A stretch of 64,000 nt of DNA from Catenovulum sediminis (GTDB lineage: Bacteria > Pseudomonadota > Gammaproteobacteria > Enterobacterales > Alteromonadaceae), in contig NZ_CP041660.1 of the NCBI RefSeq assembly GCF_007289895.1, positions 1,426,001 to 1,490,000 on the forward strand, in the 5' to 3' direction. Each line of letters opens with the position of its first letter. Positions within the stretch are counted from its first letter, which is position 1. The notes under the pieces were generated by a model. That model did no database searches. It saw only the letters and a list, made by a program, of their open reading frames with translations, and had not been told where the DNA came from. The position numbers were made by a program, and so were the translations under genes. Of the stretch, positions 15,514-24,465 are shown piece after piece.

Positions 15514-16965
15514 TTAAGAGCGCCAAAAGGTTGGTGTGAATAGCACCAACAAAGTAAAAATTTCTAGACGACCAAACAACATAGCGACAACCAGAATATG
15601 TTTGGCGGTATCCGGAATATTACCGAAATAAGCCGCAACCTCGCCTAACCCAGGGCCAAGGTTATTTAAACAGGCCGCAGTTGCTGAAAACGCAGTTAAA
15701 TCATCGAGTCCAGTAGCGATAAGCGAAATCATAATCACCACAAAAATCAGTGCGTAAGCTGAAAAGAAACCCCAAACCGCATCTACCACCCTATCTGGCA
15801 AGGCACGACGTCCAAGTTTGATTGAAAATACCGCTTTAGGATGCACCAAACGGTTTAACTCGCGCACCCCCTGCAAATACAAAAGCACAACCCGCACCAC
15901 CTTTAATCCCCCGCCAGTTGATCCGGCGCAACCACCAATAAAGCTGGCGAAGAGCAATAGAATGGGCAAATACAAAGGCCATTCTGAAAAAGCGTCGGTT
16001 GCAAAGCCGGCGGTTGTGCTGATTGAAACAGCCTGAAAAGCAGCCTGATTAAAGTTTTCTTCAGGCGTAGCATAAACATCAGCATCCCACAAAACGAAAA
16101 AACAGCATAAGGTTAAAATCAGCTGAATAGCTAAAAATACCTTAAACTCAGGATCTCGCAGATAATTAATAATTGAACGGCTTTTGACCACACCGTAATG
16201 AAGTGCAAAGTTAACGCCCGAGATCAATAAGAAACAAACACAAATCCAATTAATCAGCGGACTGTTGAAATAGCCCATACTCGCGTCATGCGTCGAAAAA
16301 CCACCAATAGCAATGGTTGAAAATGAATGACATATCGCGTCAAAAAATGTCATGCCTGCAGCCCAATAAGCAAGCGCACAAGTAACCGTCAGGGCAAGAT
16401 AGATAAACCAAAGGTGCTTGGCAGTATCTGCGATCCGCGGGGTCATTTTAGAGTCTTTGACCGGGCCAGGTGTTTCAGCACGATATAACTGTAAGCCACC
16501 AACCCCTAACATAGGCAAAATGGCAACTGCTAATACAATGATCCCCATCCCCCCTAACCACTGCAACTGCTGGCGATAAAACAAAACAGCCTTCGGATAA
16601 AAATCTAACCCGGTTAAAACAGTTGCACCAGTTGTGGTTAAACCCGAAAAGCTTTCAAATATCGCATCAGACATACTAATTGAAGGCGAATCCATAAAAG
16701 CAAAAGGCAACGATCCAGCCATGCCTAGCACTATCCAGAAAAGTACAACAATCAAAAATCCTTCGCGCGCCTTTAACTCACTGATTTCTTTTCGGTTGGG
16801 GTACCATAAAACAGCTCCCCAAAAAAGACTCACAACAAAAGCTAAAACAAACGCTAAACCACCACCATCTTTATAAATTAGAGATACGAGCGCTGGTGGT
16901 AGCATAGTGAAACTAAAGATACCCACTAGGATGCCTAATATTCTTATTATCGCGCGGTATTTCAT
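15514..16965 (-). CDS. trkH: Trk potassium uptake channel TrkH
   Basis: Inner-membrane K+ channel subunit with four repeated M1-P-M2 units. The 483-aa product is highly hydrophobic with about ten membrane segments. Filter-like loops include FSGLTTTGATVL, SFSTIAIGGFSTHD, SISTTAGFATDAF and CLNNLGPGLGEV, and GGCAGSTGGGLKVVR is a conserved segment. Length and motifs fit TrkH rather than KtrB. It is convergent with trkA and 7 bp downstream of the IMPACT-family gene. Confidence 0.96.
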   Translation of the reverse strand: MKYRAIIRILGILVGIFSFTMLPPALVSLIYKDGGGLAFVLAFVVSLFWGAVLWYPNRKEISELKAREGFLIVVLFWIVLGMAGSLPFAFMDSPSISMSDAIFESFSGLTTTGATVLTGLDFYPKAVLFYRQQLQWLGGMGIIVLAVAILPMLGVGGLQLYRAETPGPVKDSKMTPRIADTAKHLWFIYLALTVTCALAYWAAGMTFFDAICHSFSTIAIGGFSTHDASMGYFNSPLINWICVCFLLISGVNFALHYGVVKSRSIINYLRDPEFKVFLAIQLILTLCCFFVLWDADVYATPEENFNQAAFQAVSISTTAGFATDAFSEWPLYLPILLLFASFIGGCAGSTGGGLKVVRVVLLYLQGVRELNRLVHPKAVFSIKLGRRALPDRVVDAVWGFFSAYALIFVVIMISLIATGLDDLTAFSATAACLNNLGPGLGEVAAYFGNIPDTAKHILVVAMLFGRLEIFTLLVLFTPTFWRS

Positions 16966-16972
16966 ATTATTT

Positions 16973-17587
16973 TTATCGCGTTCCCAATGATTGAAGCTCT
17001 AATTGAAAATCTTTGAGCTGTTTCTTGAAATTGTCGCTGTTCAGATCGTCCAACGCAAGTAACATGTTAATATTGTCGGTATAGTCCACTTTTTCTATTA
17101 TAACTTGATGCTGTTTAATCCAATACTGAATTTGATCAAACTGGTGATACTCGCATTCCAATCGAAAGAAAGTTCGTGGCACCACCATTTCTGTTTCTAA
17201 GGTTTGTAAAGCGAGTTTTACACCGCCAGCGTACGCTTTAACCAACCCGCCCGTTCCCAACTTAACACCACCAAAATAGCGAATAGAAAGTGCCAGAACA
17301 TTTCCCAGTCCAGATCCTAACAATACAGCCAACATGGGTTTCCCAGCGGTGCCACTTGGCTCTCCGTCATCAGAAAAGCCATATTGATTGGAATCATCTG
17401 GATGACCTGCTATAAACGCACTGCAATGATGCCGGGCATCAGGATAAGCATCTTTCTGTTTTTGAATTAATTGTTTCGCCTGTTGCGCACTATCAACCCT
17501 AAATATTTGCGTGATAAAACGGCTATTTTTAATAACCTCTTCAACCTGATAAAAACCACTGGGTGCGTGATAACTGTTTCTCTTCAA
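16973..17587 (-). CDS. yigZ: IMPACT/YigZ family protein
   Basis: UPF0029/IMPACT family, 204 aa. The N-terminal domain carries KNSRFITQIFRV and FSDDGEPSGTAGKPMLAVL followed by RYFGGVKLGTGGLVKAYAGGV, the family hallmark; the C-terminal ~60 residues form the DUF1949-type domain. Molecular function is not established, although eukaryotic IMPACT acts in translation control. The yigZ-trkH order is conserved in enterobacteria and supports the call. Confidence 0.93.
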   Translation of the reverse strand: MKRNSYHAPSGFYQVEEVIKNSRFITQIFRVDSAQQAKQLIQKQKDAYPDARHHCSAFIAGHPDDSNQYGFSDDGEPSGTAGKPMLAVLLGSGLGNVLALSIRYFGGVKLGTGGLVKAYAGGVKLALQTLETEMVVPRTFFRLECEYHQFDQIQYWIKQHQVIIEKVDYTDNINMLLALDDLNSDNFKKQLKDFQLELQSLGTR

Positions 17588-17691
17588 AATTATCCACTCA
17601 AATTGTCACGACAAATTCATTAAAATGCTATTGTAACCTATTCTCAAATAATCGAAACTGAGTCAGTTATTAAACCAAACACTAAGCGATT

Positions 17692-18090
17692 ATGCCGATA
17701 TCAGAAAATAGTGATACATTAAAACCCAATGGAGCTGGCTTGAGTCGAGTTCTAAAAGCAGCTAGTTGTTCATTTAAAGGCTTAAAAGCCGCATTTAAAC
17801 ATGAAGCAGCATTCAGACAAGAACTATTACTTGTTCTGTTGTTAATACCAGTCGCCTTTTTTACCAGTGATTCATTAACTCGTTTTGTTGCGTTAGTCTC
17901 TGTATTAATATTAGTGTTGATCGTTGAATTGTTAAACTCGGCAATAGAAGCAACCGTCGATCGTATTGGCCTAGAACATCATAAGCTTGCCGGCCGAGCT
18001 AAAGATATGGCGTCAGCAGCGGTTGCCTTAAGCTTACTCACGATGTTAATTGTCTGGGGTGGACATATCTATCTCATAATTTTTGAATAA
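17692..18090 (+). CDS. dgkA: Diacylglycerol kinase (prokaryotic, membrane)
   Basis: Small integral-membrane kinase that recycles diacylglycerol to phosphatidic acid. The 132-aa protein has three predicted membrane helices and the DgkA signature ELLNSAIEATVDRIG with the catalytic/metal Glu residues; KAAFKHEAAFRQEL matches the N-terminal amphipathic region. It is slightly longer than E. coli DgkA (about 121 aa) because of an N-terminal tail. It is divergent from yigZ. Confidence 0.94.
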   Translation: MPISENSDTLKPNGAGLSRVLKAASCSFKGLKAAFKHEAAFRQELLLVLLLIPVAFFTSDSLTRFVALVSVLILVLIVELLNSAIEATVDRIGLEHHKLAGRAKDMASAAVALSLLTMLIVWGGHIYLIIFE

Positions 18091-18130
18091 TGCGTTAAAC
18101 TAAAGGCATCACTGTCTAATATCGGTCACT

Positions 18131-19030
18131 ATGGGTCATCACCACAACCACACACATGATCTACAAAACCAAAGCGAGCGTAATATTGCGATCGCTTTTT
18201 TTCTAAATTTTGCCTTTACCATTATTGAAATTGTTGGTGGTTTACTGACAAATAGTACAGCGATTCTGGCAGACGCAGTTCACGATTTAGGTGATACTCT
18301 TGCCATTGCTTTAAGCTGGGTATTACAGCGAGTCTCAAAAAAACAGGCATCGACACGCTTCTCATACGGTTACCGACGATTGTCCTTGTTAGCCGCCTTT
18401 ATCAACGCCAGCATTTTATTAATAGGCTCGGTCTGGATATTAAGCGAAGCTATTCCCAGACTATTTGAGCCGCAAATGCCCGTAGCTGAAGGTATGATAG
18501 GTTTAGCGATTTTGGGCATATTCGTTAATGGCTTTGCAGCTTGGCGTTTGCAACACGGACAAAGCATGAACGAGAAAGTGCTTAACTGGCACTTATTAGA
18601 AGACGTTTTAGGCTGGGTTGCCGTACTCATTGTCAGTTTGGTATTGCTGATTTATCCTTTAGCTATCCTCGATCCATTGTTATCGATAGGATTTACTTTA
18701 TTTATTTTACTGAACGTTTTTAAAAATTTAAAACAAACTGTGTATTTGTTTTTACAATCCGTACCCAGTGAAACCTTATACTCTGAAATAGAAGCAAGCC
18801 TCAAAAACCTGCCGCATGTTGCCGACTTACACCACTTACATTTATGGTCTCTAGATGGGGAAAAACATGTTCTAACAGCGCATCTGGAATTAAACGCAGC
18901 CATTCAAGCTCAGCAACAAACCGAGCTTAAGACGCAACTCAATAAAACAATGGCACCTTTTAATTTAGCGCACACCACAATAGAGTTTGAATTTCCAAAA
19001 GAGGAGTGCCGCGACGCACATCAGCATTAG
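18131..19030 (+). CDS. Cation diffusion facilitator (zinc-type efflux)
   Basis: CDF-family inner-membrane antiporter, 299 aa, with six membrane helices and a C-terminal cytoplasmic metal-binding domain. The N-terminus is His-rich (GHHHNHTHD). The transport site is visible as ADAVHDLGD (helix II, H/D-xxx-D) and WHLLEDVLGW (helix V), a pattern typical of Zn/Cd exporters such as CzcD/ZitB. Metal specificity is inferred. It lies 40 bp after dgkA and overlaps the 3' end of the convergent sensor kinase by 4 bp. Confidence 0.9.
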   Translation: MGHHHNHTHDLQNQSERNIAIAFFLNFAFTIIEIVGGLLTNSTAILADAVHDLGDTLAIALSWVLQRVSKKQASTRFSYGYRRLSLLAAFINASILLIGSVWILSEAIPRLFEPQMPVAEGMIGLAILGIFVNGFAAWRLQHGQSMNEKVLNWHLLEDVLGWVAVLIVSLVLLIYPLAILDPLLSIGFTLFILLNVFKNLKQTVYLFLQSVPSETLYSEIEASLKNLPHVADLHHLHLWSLDGEKHVLTAHLELNAAIQAQQQTELKTQLNKTMAPFNLAHTTIEFEFPKEECRDAHQH

Positions 19031-21810
19031 TCAGGATTTTTTTTAGCGTGCTGTAAAACTTTTTCAACTAAGATCGAGCGTTCAAAGGGCTTGCCCAAAT
19101 GATCGTTCATTCCAGCGGCGAGACAGCGCTCTACCTCAGATTGCATAACATGTGCTGTCATTGCAATAATAGGTAACTCAGAATGATTCTGACGAATAAT
19201 TTCAGTTGCTGAAATACCATCTAGTTCAGGCATTTGAATATCCATTAGCACCACATCATATGGCTGCTTATTGACCATTTTCACGGCATTGAGGCCATTC
19301 TCCGCACAGCTAACCGACGCGCCTAAGAGCTCAAGCACAGAAACCGCAACTTCTCTGTTAATTTCATTGTCTTCTGCGAGAAGTATTCTAATATCAAGTA
19401 AAGGTGTGTCTTCTAGAACAAGAGTATTTTTGGGGTCTTTATTCTGGTGATTGAGCACCGCATATAAATCTTCGGCGACATAGGGCTTGAGCAGAATTTT
19501 ATCGACACCTGCATTGGTTAACGCACGAATCAAAGGCGTGTTACCTGAACCGACAATTGCAATATATCGCGATTTTAGGGGACCCGCTGCTGCAAGCATT
19601 GGACTCAAAACCTCAAAACCTAAATCACAATCAAACAAACAATAATCAGCGTGCTTGAGTAACTCATTCGCTTGCCCAAGGTTTGCTATAGGCTGATGTT
19701 TTACTTTAAGGTGCAACAACTTAGCGTACGCTGACAATATTTTAACTTCATCGGAGTCTTGTACCCACGCAATGCAACTTTGATTATGCAAATGATAATT
19801 TAGCGGCGCTTTGACAACCGGAAAATTTAAATTGAAATAAAAAGAACTGCCTTTACCCACTTCACTTTCCAGCTGAATCTCAGCGCCCATTAGTTTAGCC
19901 AAATCCTGACTAATGGCCAATCCTAATCCTGTACCCCCATATTTTCGAGTACTGGATTCATCAGCTTGACTAAATGGTTGAAACAAAGACTGCTGATGCC
20001 GCGAGTCAATTCCAATACCCGTATCAGAAACGTTGAATGAAACTTGAATTTGCTCGGGATCTAACGGTTCAGCGCAAATAGATAACTTAACCTTGCCGTC
20101 CTCGGTAAACTTTATTGCATTGGATAAAAGGTTTAATAAAACCTGATGTAATCTCAGTTTATCTCCACGAACTTGCGGCAAGTTATTTTCACCGACATCA
20201 AATAAAAGCAGTACCCTTTTTTGATAAGCTAAATGCGAAACCGCAGCAGAGAGCCCACTCATCAATTCAAAAAAACTGAAATCAACAGGTTGCAACTCTA
20301 ATTTTCCAGCTTCTACTTTAGAATAATCCAGCACATCGTTAATGATGTGGAGTAAATTGCCGGCTGATAATCTTAGTTTGCTTAAGTATTGGTGTTGCTG
20401 TGCAGACAACTCTGTATCCATGACAAGCTCTGCTAACCCAATGATGCCATTCATCGGGGTACGGATCTCATGCGACATATTTGCCAAAAAGCGAGATTTA
20501 CTCTGACTCGCTAACTCTGCCTTGTGTTTTGCATCTCTTAAATGCTCTTCATTTTCCAGCTGTTTAGTCACATCATGAATCACAACAAATAAAATATCTT
20601 TGTCTTGCAGCTCGATTTGTGTCGGGAAAAGCTCAACCACACGATTCTCGCCATTTGCCAGCATATGCTTGGCGGTGACTTTTTGACTCTGTAGCATATT
20701 GTCATGTGATGCACCGTTTACCGGTGATAGTTGCTGAACATCAAAATGCGTATCCACACTTAAACACTGAATAGACTGTTGCACAAAATCTTGATCAGAA
20801 TATCCATAAAAAGCTTTAGCACCTGAATTCGCAGCAATAATATCTCCATTCACCTTATCTATTAACAACATGACAACTTGATTCTGCTCAAATAGTGTTC
20901 TGAATCTGCGCTCTGATCTGGCAATCTGCCGTTGAAATTGAGACTTTCTGTGCTGCGCAATTCTATATAACGTTAGCAAAGTAAAGCAGAGCACAAAAAC
21001 GGTTGCCGTCGTCCAAAGATGATAAGGTTCATATTTAGCCGGGAGCCAACCTTTTATCGGTTTAGCAGCTAACAACCAACTTCCGTAAGGCAGTCTTACA
21101 TTAAGTGTAACCGCATCCTCTGTTTGGGAAAATAATTCAGCTTGACCATAAAAAACATCGCCCGCCTCTCCGGTTGAGTTTTTACCCCGTAAGGCAATAT
21201 CAAATAACGCATTATTTGATATGCCGGCGTTTCCTAATAACAGATCAACATCAATGACAACAGAAACCAACCCCCACAAATCGCCACTATCGGCCCTAAA
21301 AACAGGTTCTCTTGCTATTAAGCCAACTCCACCTTGTACTAAGTTTAATGGGCCTGCGATAACAATATTTTTTGTATTAACCGCTAACAAAGCGGCATCT
21401 TTCTGAGCCTTGTTTTTACGGAAATCTAAACCAAGTGCAGCTTCATTGCCTTTAAATGGATAAATTAGATTTATCACTAAATCTTTTGCCGCACCTAAAT
21501 TCTTGATTTGGTTACTACCAGACAAGAGCTGCTCAACATACAGTGCAAATTCGGCTTGTGTTAAATCAGGATTAACCGCGATATAAGAGCGCACTGCAGA
21601 CGTAACGGATAAATCTCGTGCCAGCGCTTGTTCTAACTGAGCTCGATACACAGATACAGATTCAGTGAGCTCTTTTTTTTGCGCAGCTAAACGTTGTTGA
21701 TAGGCCTTGTCAGCAATCAACTCTGACACAAAAATAATACCGATAGAACAGATTATCAATAACAAGGCAAAAGGCCATGAAAGAACAGAAATGTTCTTGT
21801 TAGATTTCAT
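19027..21810 (-). CDS. Hybrid sensor histidine kinase (CHASE-PAS-HisKA-HATPase-REC-REC)
   Basis: A 927-aa membrane hybrid kinase. Two membrane helices (~12-30 and ~268-285) flank a CHASE-type periplasmic sensor. Then come a PAS domain (~300-420), HisKA with the phosphoacceptor His near 446 (FLANMSHEIRTPMNGIIGL), HATPase (GTGLGLAISQDLAKLMG), a receiver-like region ~680-790 and a canonical receiver at ~800-927 (ILLAEDNEINREVA, VVLMDIQMPELDG). The first receiver keeps DCDLGFE and LLKPY but its acidic pocket looks degraded. No HPt domain or adjacent response regulator is present, so a separate phosphotransfer partner is likely. Ligand unknown. Confidence 0.9.
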   Translation of the reverse strand: MKSNKNISVLSWPFALLLIICSIGIIFVSELIADKAYQQRLAAQKKELTESVSVYRAQLEQALARDLSVTSAVRSYIAVNPDLTQAEFALYVEQLLSGSNQIKNLGAAKDLVINLIYPFKGNEAALGLDFRKNKAQKDAALLAVNTKNIVIAGPLNLVQGGVGLIAREPVFRADSGDLWGLVSVVIDVDLLLGNAGISNNALFDIALRGKNSTGEAGDVFYGQAELFSQTEDAVTLNVRLPYGSWLLAAKPIKGWLPAKYEPYHLWTTATVFVLCFTLLTLYRIAQHRKSQFQRQIARSERRFRTLFEQNQVVMLLIDKVNGDIIAANSGAKAFYGYSDQDFVQQSIQCLSVDTHFDVQQLSPVNGASHDNMLQSQKVTAKHMLANGENRVVELFPTQIELQDKDILFVVIHDVTKQLENEEHLRDAKHKAELASQSKSRFLANMSHEIRTPMNGIIGLAELVMDTELSAQQHQYLSKLRLSAGNLLHIINDVLDYSKVEAGKLELQPVDFSFFELMSGLSAAVSHLAYQKRVLLLFDVGENNLPQVRGDKLRLHQVLLNLLSNAIKFTEDGKVKLSICAEPLDPEQIQVSFNVSDTGIGIDSRHQQSLFQPFSQADESSTRKYGGTGLGLAISQDLAKLMGAEIQLESEVGKGSSFYFNLNFPVVKAPLNYHLHNQSCIAWVQDSDEVKILSAYAKLLHLKVKHQPIANLGQANELLKHADYCLFDCDLGFEVLSPMLAAAGPLKSRYIAIVGSGNTPLIRALTNAGVDKILLKPYVAEDLYAVLNHQNKDPKNTLVLEDTPLLDIRILLAEDNEINREVAVSVLELLGASVSCAENGLNAVKMVNKQPYDVVLMDIQMPELDGISATEIIRQNHSELPIIAMTAHVMQSEVERCLAAGMNDHLGKPFERSILVEKVLQHAKKNPD

Positions 21811-22017
21811 GTAGACAAACTATCCTGTGCTAATTTAACAACGCCTCCTAAGTTTAGCACCATTCTATAAAAACATAATTTATCTAAATAATGCGAAAAC
21901 TAAGCTGAATACATGGTTTCGCCTTGCGGTGAAATGTGTAAAATAGCGCAAACAAAATGCGTAGTGGGTTAAAATACGCTAAATATCTTCAATTTAACGA
22001 TAAATGAGACGCAAGCC

Positions 22018-22650
22018 ATGAAAAAAAGTGCAATTGCCTTAGCAATGTTAATTGGCCTTAGTGCAAACAGTCAGGCCACAACTATTGATGGTGACCCCGA
22101 AGCAGGTAAAGCCAAATCAGCGACCTGTGCAGCATGTCACGGTGCAGATGGAAATAGTGTTATTACAGCCAACCCAAAAATAGCAGGCCAAAATGCAGAA
22201 TACTTATTCAAGCAACTGCAAGATTTTAAAGCCGGAGCAATGAGCGGCGGTTCAGAAGGTCGCGCAAACGCTATTATGGGTGGCATGGTTGCAGCGTTAT
22301 CAGAGCAAGACATGAAAGATTTAGCCGTTTTTTACGCTCAACAAGAAACAAAACCGGGCGCCACGCCGGAAGAAGTCATTGCACAAGGTGAAAAATTATA
22401 CCGCGCAGGCGACGCATCACGCGGTGTAACTGCTTGTACAGCCTGCCACGGTCCGCAAGGTGAAGGCGTCCCGTTAGCGGGTTTCCCAAAATTATCAGGC
22501 CAACATCCAGATTATATCGCAGCGCAATTGAAAGCATTTCGTAACGGTTCCAGAAACAACGACTTAAATAATATGATGGGTGCCATTGCTGAAAAATTAT
22601 CAGACAAAGACATCGACATTTTATCACAGTATGTCAGTGGCCTTCACTGA
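22018..22650 (+). CDS. Dihaem cytochrome c4
   Basis: Periplasmic dihaem electron carrier, probably donating to terminal oxidases. The 210-aa precursor has a signal peptide (cleavage near SQATT) and two haem-binding motifs, CAACH at ~37-41 and CTACH at ~139-143, each followed by a G-D/Q-G context and downstream Met ligands (NAIMGGMVAAL, LNNMMGAIAEKL). Length and the duplicated fold fit c4. The next item downstream is the Csr-type RNA. Confidence 0.93.
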   Translation: MKKSAIALAMLIGLSANSQATTIDGDPEAGKAKSATCAACHGADGNSVITANPKIAGQNAEYLFKQLQDFKAGAMSGGSEGRANAIMGGMVAALSEQDMKDLAVFYAQQETKPGATPEEVIAQGEKLYRAGDASRGVTACTACHGPQGEGVPLAGFPKLSGQHPDYIAAQLKAFRNGSRNNDLNNMMGAIAEKLSDKDIDILSQYVSGLH

Positions 22651-22659
22651 TATGACTTT

Positions 22660-22688
22660 GAAAAGCAAGCTAATATCGCTTGCTTTTC
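22660..22688 (+). terminator. Hairpin terminator after cytochrome c4
   Basis: GAAAAGCAAGC (22660-22670) and GCTTGCTTTTC (22678-22688) form a perfect 11-bp stem with a 7-nt loop, 9 bp after the stop codon. The stem itself ends in CTTTTC rather than a clean external U-tract. Confidence 0.65.
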
Positions 22689-22830
22689 ACCTTTACCGCG
22701 CAACGTTGTTGATAGCCACTACTTCCTTTAACAACCCAATACGAATAGTCGTAAATCCCATTTAACGATCTTAAATAACTCCACTTAAATAACTTCATAT
22801 GACTGCAACAATTGATTGCTAGTATAAGCT

Positions 22831-22848
22831 TGTAAGAAATATCTCACA
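22831..22848 (+). promoter_or_regulatory. GacA/UvrY-type upstream activating site
   Basis: TGTAAGAAATATCTCACA is an 18-bp imperfect palindrome matching the GacA/UvrY/SirA box consensus TGTAAG-N6-CTTACA with one mismatch (C in place of T). It lies about 150 bp before the predicted start of the Csr-type RNA, comparable with the spacing known for rsm/csr RNA genes. Confidence 0.75.
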
Positions 22849-22959
22849 GCACTGTAGTATATAAACTCTAGCTGAGACTTAGCATAAAACATAAAACGCT
22901 GTTTTTATTATGTTTTTAAACAAAAAATAAAAATAAAGAAGTAAAATAAGGTTAATGAC

Positions 22960-22987
22960 TTGTAAAGAAACACAAGTTAAGTAAAGT
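22960..22987 (+). promoter_or_regulatory. Predicted promoter of the Csr-type RNA
   Basis: TTGTAA (22960-22965) and TAAAGT (22982-22987) are separated by 16 nt, giving a predicted start near 22993. The -35 and -10 are imperfect, as expected for an activator-dependent promoter. Confidence 0.45.
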
Positions 22988-22992
22988 ATTGC

Positions 22993-23321
22993 CGTCTACA
23001 TGAAGTAGAGTCAACAGCTTAAAAGTGGATAATATGGGTACGGAAACTTCCAAGGAAAGGCTTAATAACATTATAGGAAAACTTTGGTTGAATACGGATG
23101 GTTGGATAAAGGTCACGGGTGACACGTAAACCGCACTACTTAAGGAAAGCCATAAAGTGAATGGATCACAAAGAACAATAATCTAACGGATATAAAAATA
23201 ACGAATGGATAAATGTGACCGGGAGGTCAGTCATTCAAAAGGATTCTGAACTTAGAATTAAACAATACTTTCGCGAGAAAGTTTTTGATTATATAAGCGG
23301 CTTATGCCGCTTTTGTTTTTT
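22993..23321 (+). ncRNA. csrC: CsrB/CsrC-family CsrA-sequestering RNA (predicted)
   Basis: The 750-bp gap between cytochrome c4 and yihI has no credible ORF but shows the hallmarks of a Csr/Rsm RNA. Twelve GGA triplets lie between about 23027 and 23243, in contexts such as AGGA, TGGA and CGGA. One is in a hairpin loop (TGACC-GGGA-GGTCA, 23216-23229). A 5' hairpin (TCTAC/GTAGA), a GCGA-tetraloop hairpin (23267-23282) and an intrinsic terminator complete it. A GacA/UvrY box lies upstream. In E. coli csrC lies directly before yihI, as here. Such RNAs titrate the translational repressor CsrA. Length about 329 nt. The family call is inference; the symbol follows synteny. Confidence 0.82.
23295..23321 (+). 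terminator. Intrinsic terminator of the Csr-type RNA
   Basis: AAGCGGC (23295-23301), loop TTAT, GCCGCTT (23306-23312), followed by a T-rich run TTTGTTTTTT. This is a canonical Rho-independent terminator placed just before the yihI promoter region. Confidence 0.85.
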
Positions 23322-23403
23322 ATGGCACCAGATTCTCTTTTTAGATTTCGATCTAGCATGTTAAAATTCACGCCATTGCAAGCAACGCAGAAAAACCTTC
23401 ATC

Positions 23404-23928
23404 ATGACACGCATCAAAAAATCAAGAAAGATTGGCCCATTAGCCAAAAGTAAATCAGAAACCAGTAGAAGCATTAAACCCCAAGCGAGCGCAAAACATA
23501 AACGAAAAGGTCAAAAGCCAGGCAGTCGCCATTCTGTCTCTGAGTACAACACAGCAGAACAAAGCACGACACAAAAAGATCCACGTCTCGGCAGTAAAAA
23601 GCCAATTGACTTATCTGCCACAGACAAACCTAAAACAGAAATCAAAGATGTTAGCCCTCAGATTAAGATAACGAAAAACAAGCCGCAAGAAGATCAAAGC
23701 GACAACTGGTGGACTGAATTAGAAGAAATTGAACAAAATGATGAACTACAAGCGCTTTTAAATCGTTTAGATCAAGGTGAAGACCTAACGGCACATGAGC
23801 TCGCATTTTTTAATAAAAAAATGGCGCGTCATGCATGGTTAGCTGAAAAATTAGGTATAGAAGAGATAGATGAAGACGAAGCTCTATTAGATGCCTTCGA
23901 AAATAGTGATTTAAAAAGAGATTTATAA
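23404..23928 (+). CDS. yihI: Der GTPase-activating protein YihI
   Basis: Acts on the ribosome-assembly GTPase Der in E. coli. The 174-aa protein has the YihI architecture: a very basic, low-complexity N-terminal half, the conserved KDPRLGSKKPIDL segment (~residues 58-71) and an acidic helical C-terminus with LEEIEQNDELQALLNRLDQG and HELAFFNKKMARHAWLAEKLG. It heads a plus-strand unit with DUF2489 6 bp downstream and follows the Csr-type RNA. Confidence 0.92.
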   Translation: MTRIKKSRKIGPLAKSKSETSRSIKPQASAKHKRKGQKPGSRHSVSEYNTAEQSTTQKDPRLGSKKPIDLSATDKPKTEIKDVSPQIKITKNKPQEDQSDNWWTELEEIEQNDELQALLNRLDQGEDLTAHELAFFNKKMARHAWLAEKLGIEEIDEDEALLDAFENSDLKRDL

Positions 23929-23934
23929 CCAAAT

Positions 23935-24393
23935 ATGTCAACCACCATCATTACCTTACTTATCTTAGCAGCTGCAATATTGGGCGGACTTGCTTTTTAC
24001 GCTGGGAAGTTACTACTACAACTAAAAGTACAGCAAACTGAAATCAAAAATAAATTAAACCAACGTAACAGTCGATTGGAAGAAAGTATCAGAACAATCA
24101 GTCAAGCGATGCAAGAAGAACAATGTGAAGTCGGTGAAGGTGCACTGCGTATCTCAGTTCTGTTAGATCATGTTTCTGACGCAACGCAAGCTCAATACCC
24201 TAAAAAATATCCATCGATTCACGCTTTGAATGACAAGATAAAACATTTAGCGATTCTTGAAGAGCGTAAAAAACTGCCGAAAAAAGAGCGCATGCGACAA
24301 GATTTTGAGCGCATGAAAGCCGAAGCAGAGTACAAAGATTTAGTCTTAGCTGAAGCCAAAAAACTGTCCAATTTTGTAGCACCAAGGGCGTAA
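23935..24393 (+). CDS. DUF2489 family membrane-anchored protein
   Basis: A 152-aa protein with one N-terminal membrane helix (~4-26) followed by a cytosolic helical domain. The segment QCEVGEGALRISVLLDHV and the lysine-rich KKLPKKERMRQDFERMK region match DUF2489 proteins, which sit after yihI in Vibrio and relatives. Function unknown. Start AATATG directly after the yihI stop suggests coupling. Confidence 0.8.
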   Translation: MSTTIITLLILAAAILGGLAFYAGKLLLQLKVQQTEIKNKLNQRNSRLEESIRTISQAMQEEQCEVGEGALRISVLLDHVSDATQAQYPKKYPSIHALNDKIKHLAILEERKKLPKKERMRQDFERMKAEAEYKDLVLAEAKKLSNFVAPRA

Positions 24394-24465
24394 AATCTTG
24401 GTGCAAAGTGTTAACATTTAGTTAAAAAGGGACTACACTCAATTGAGTGAACAAGGAATAAAACT

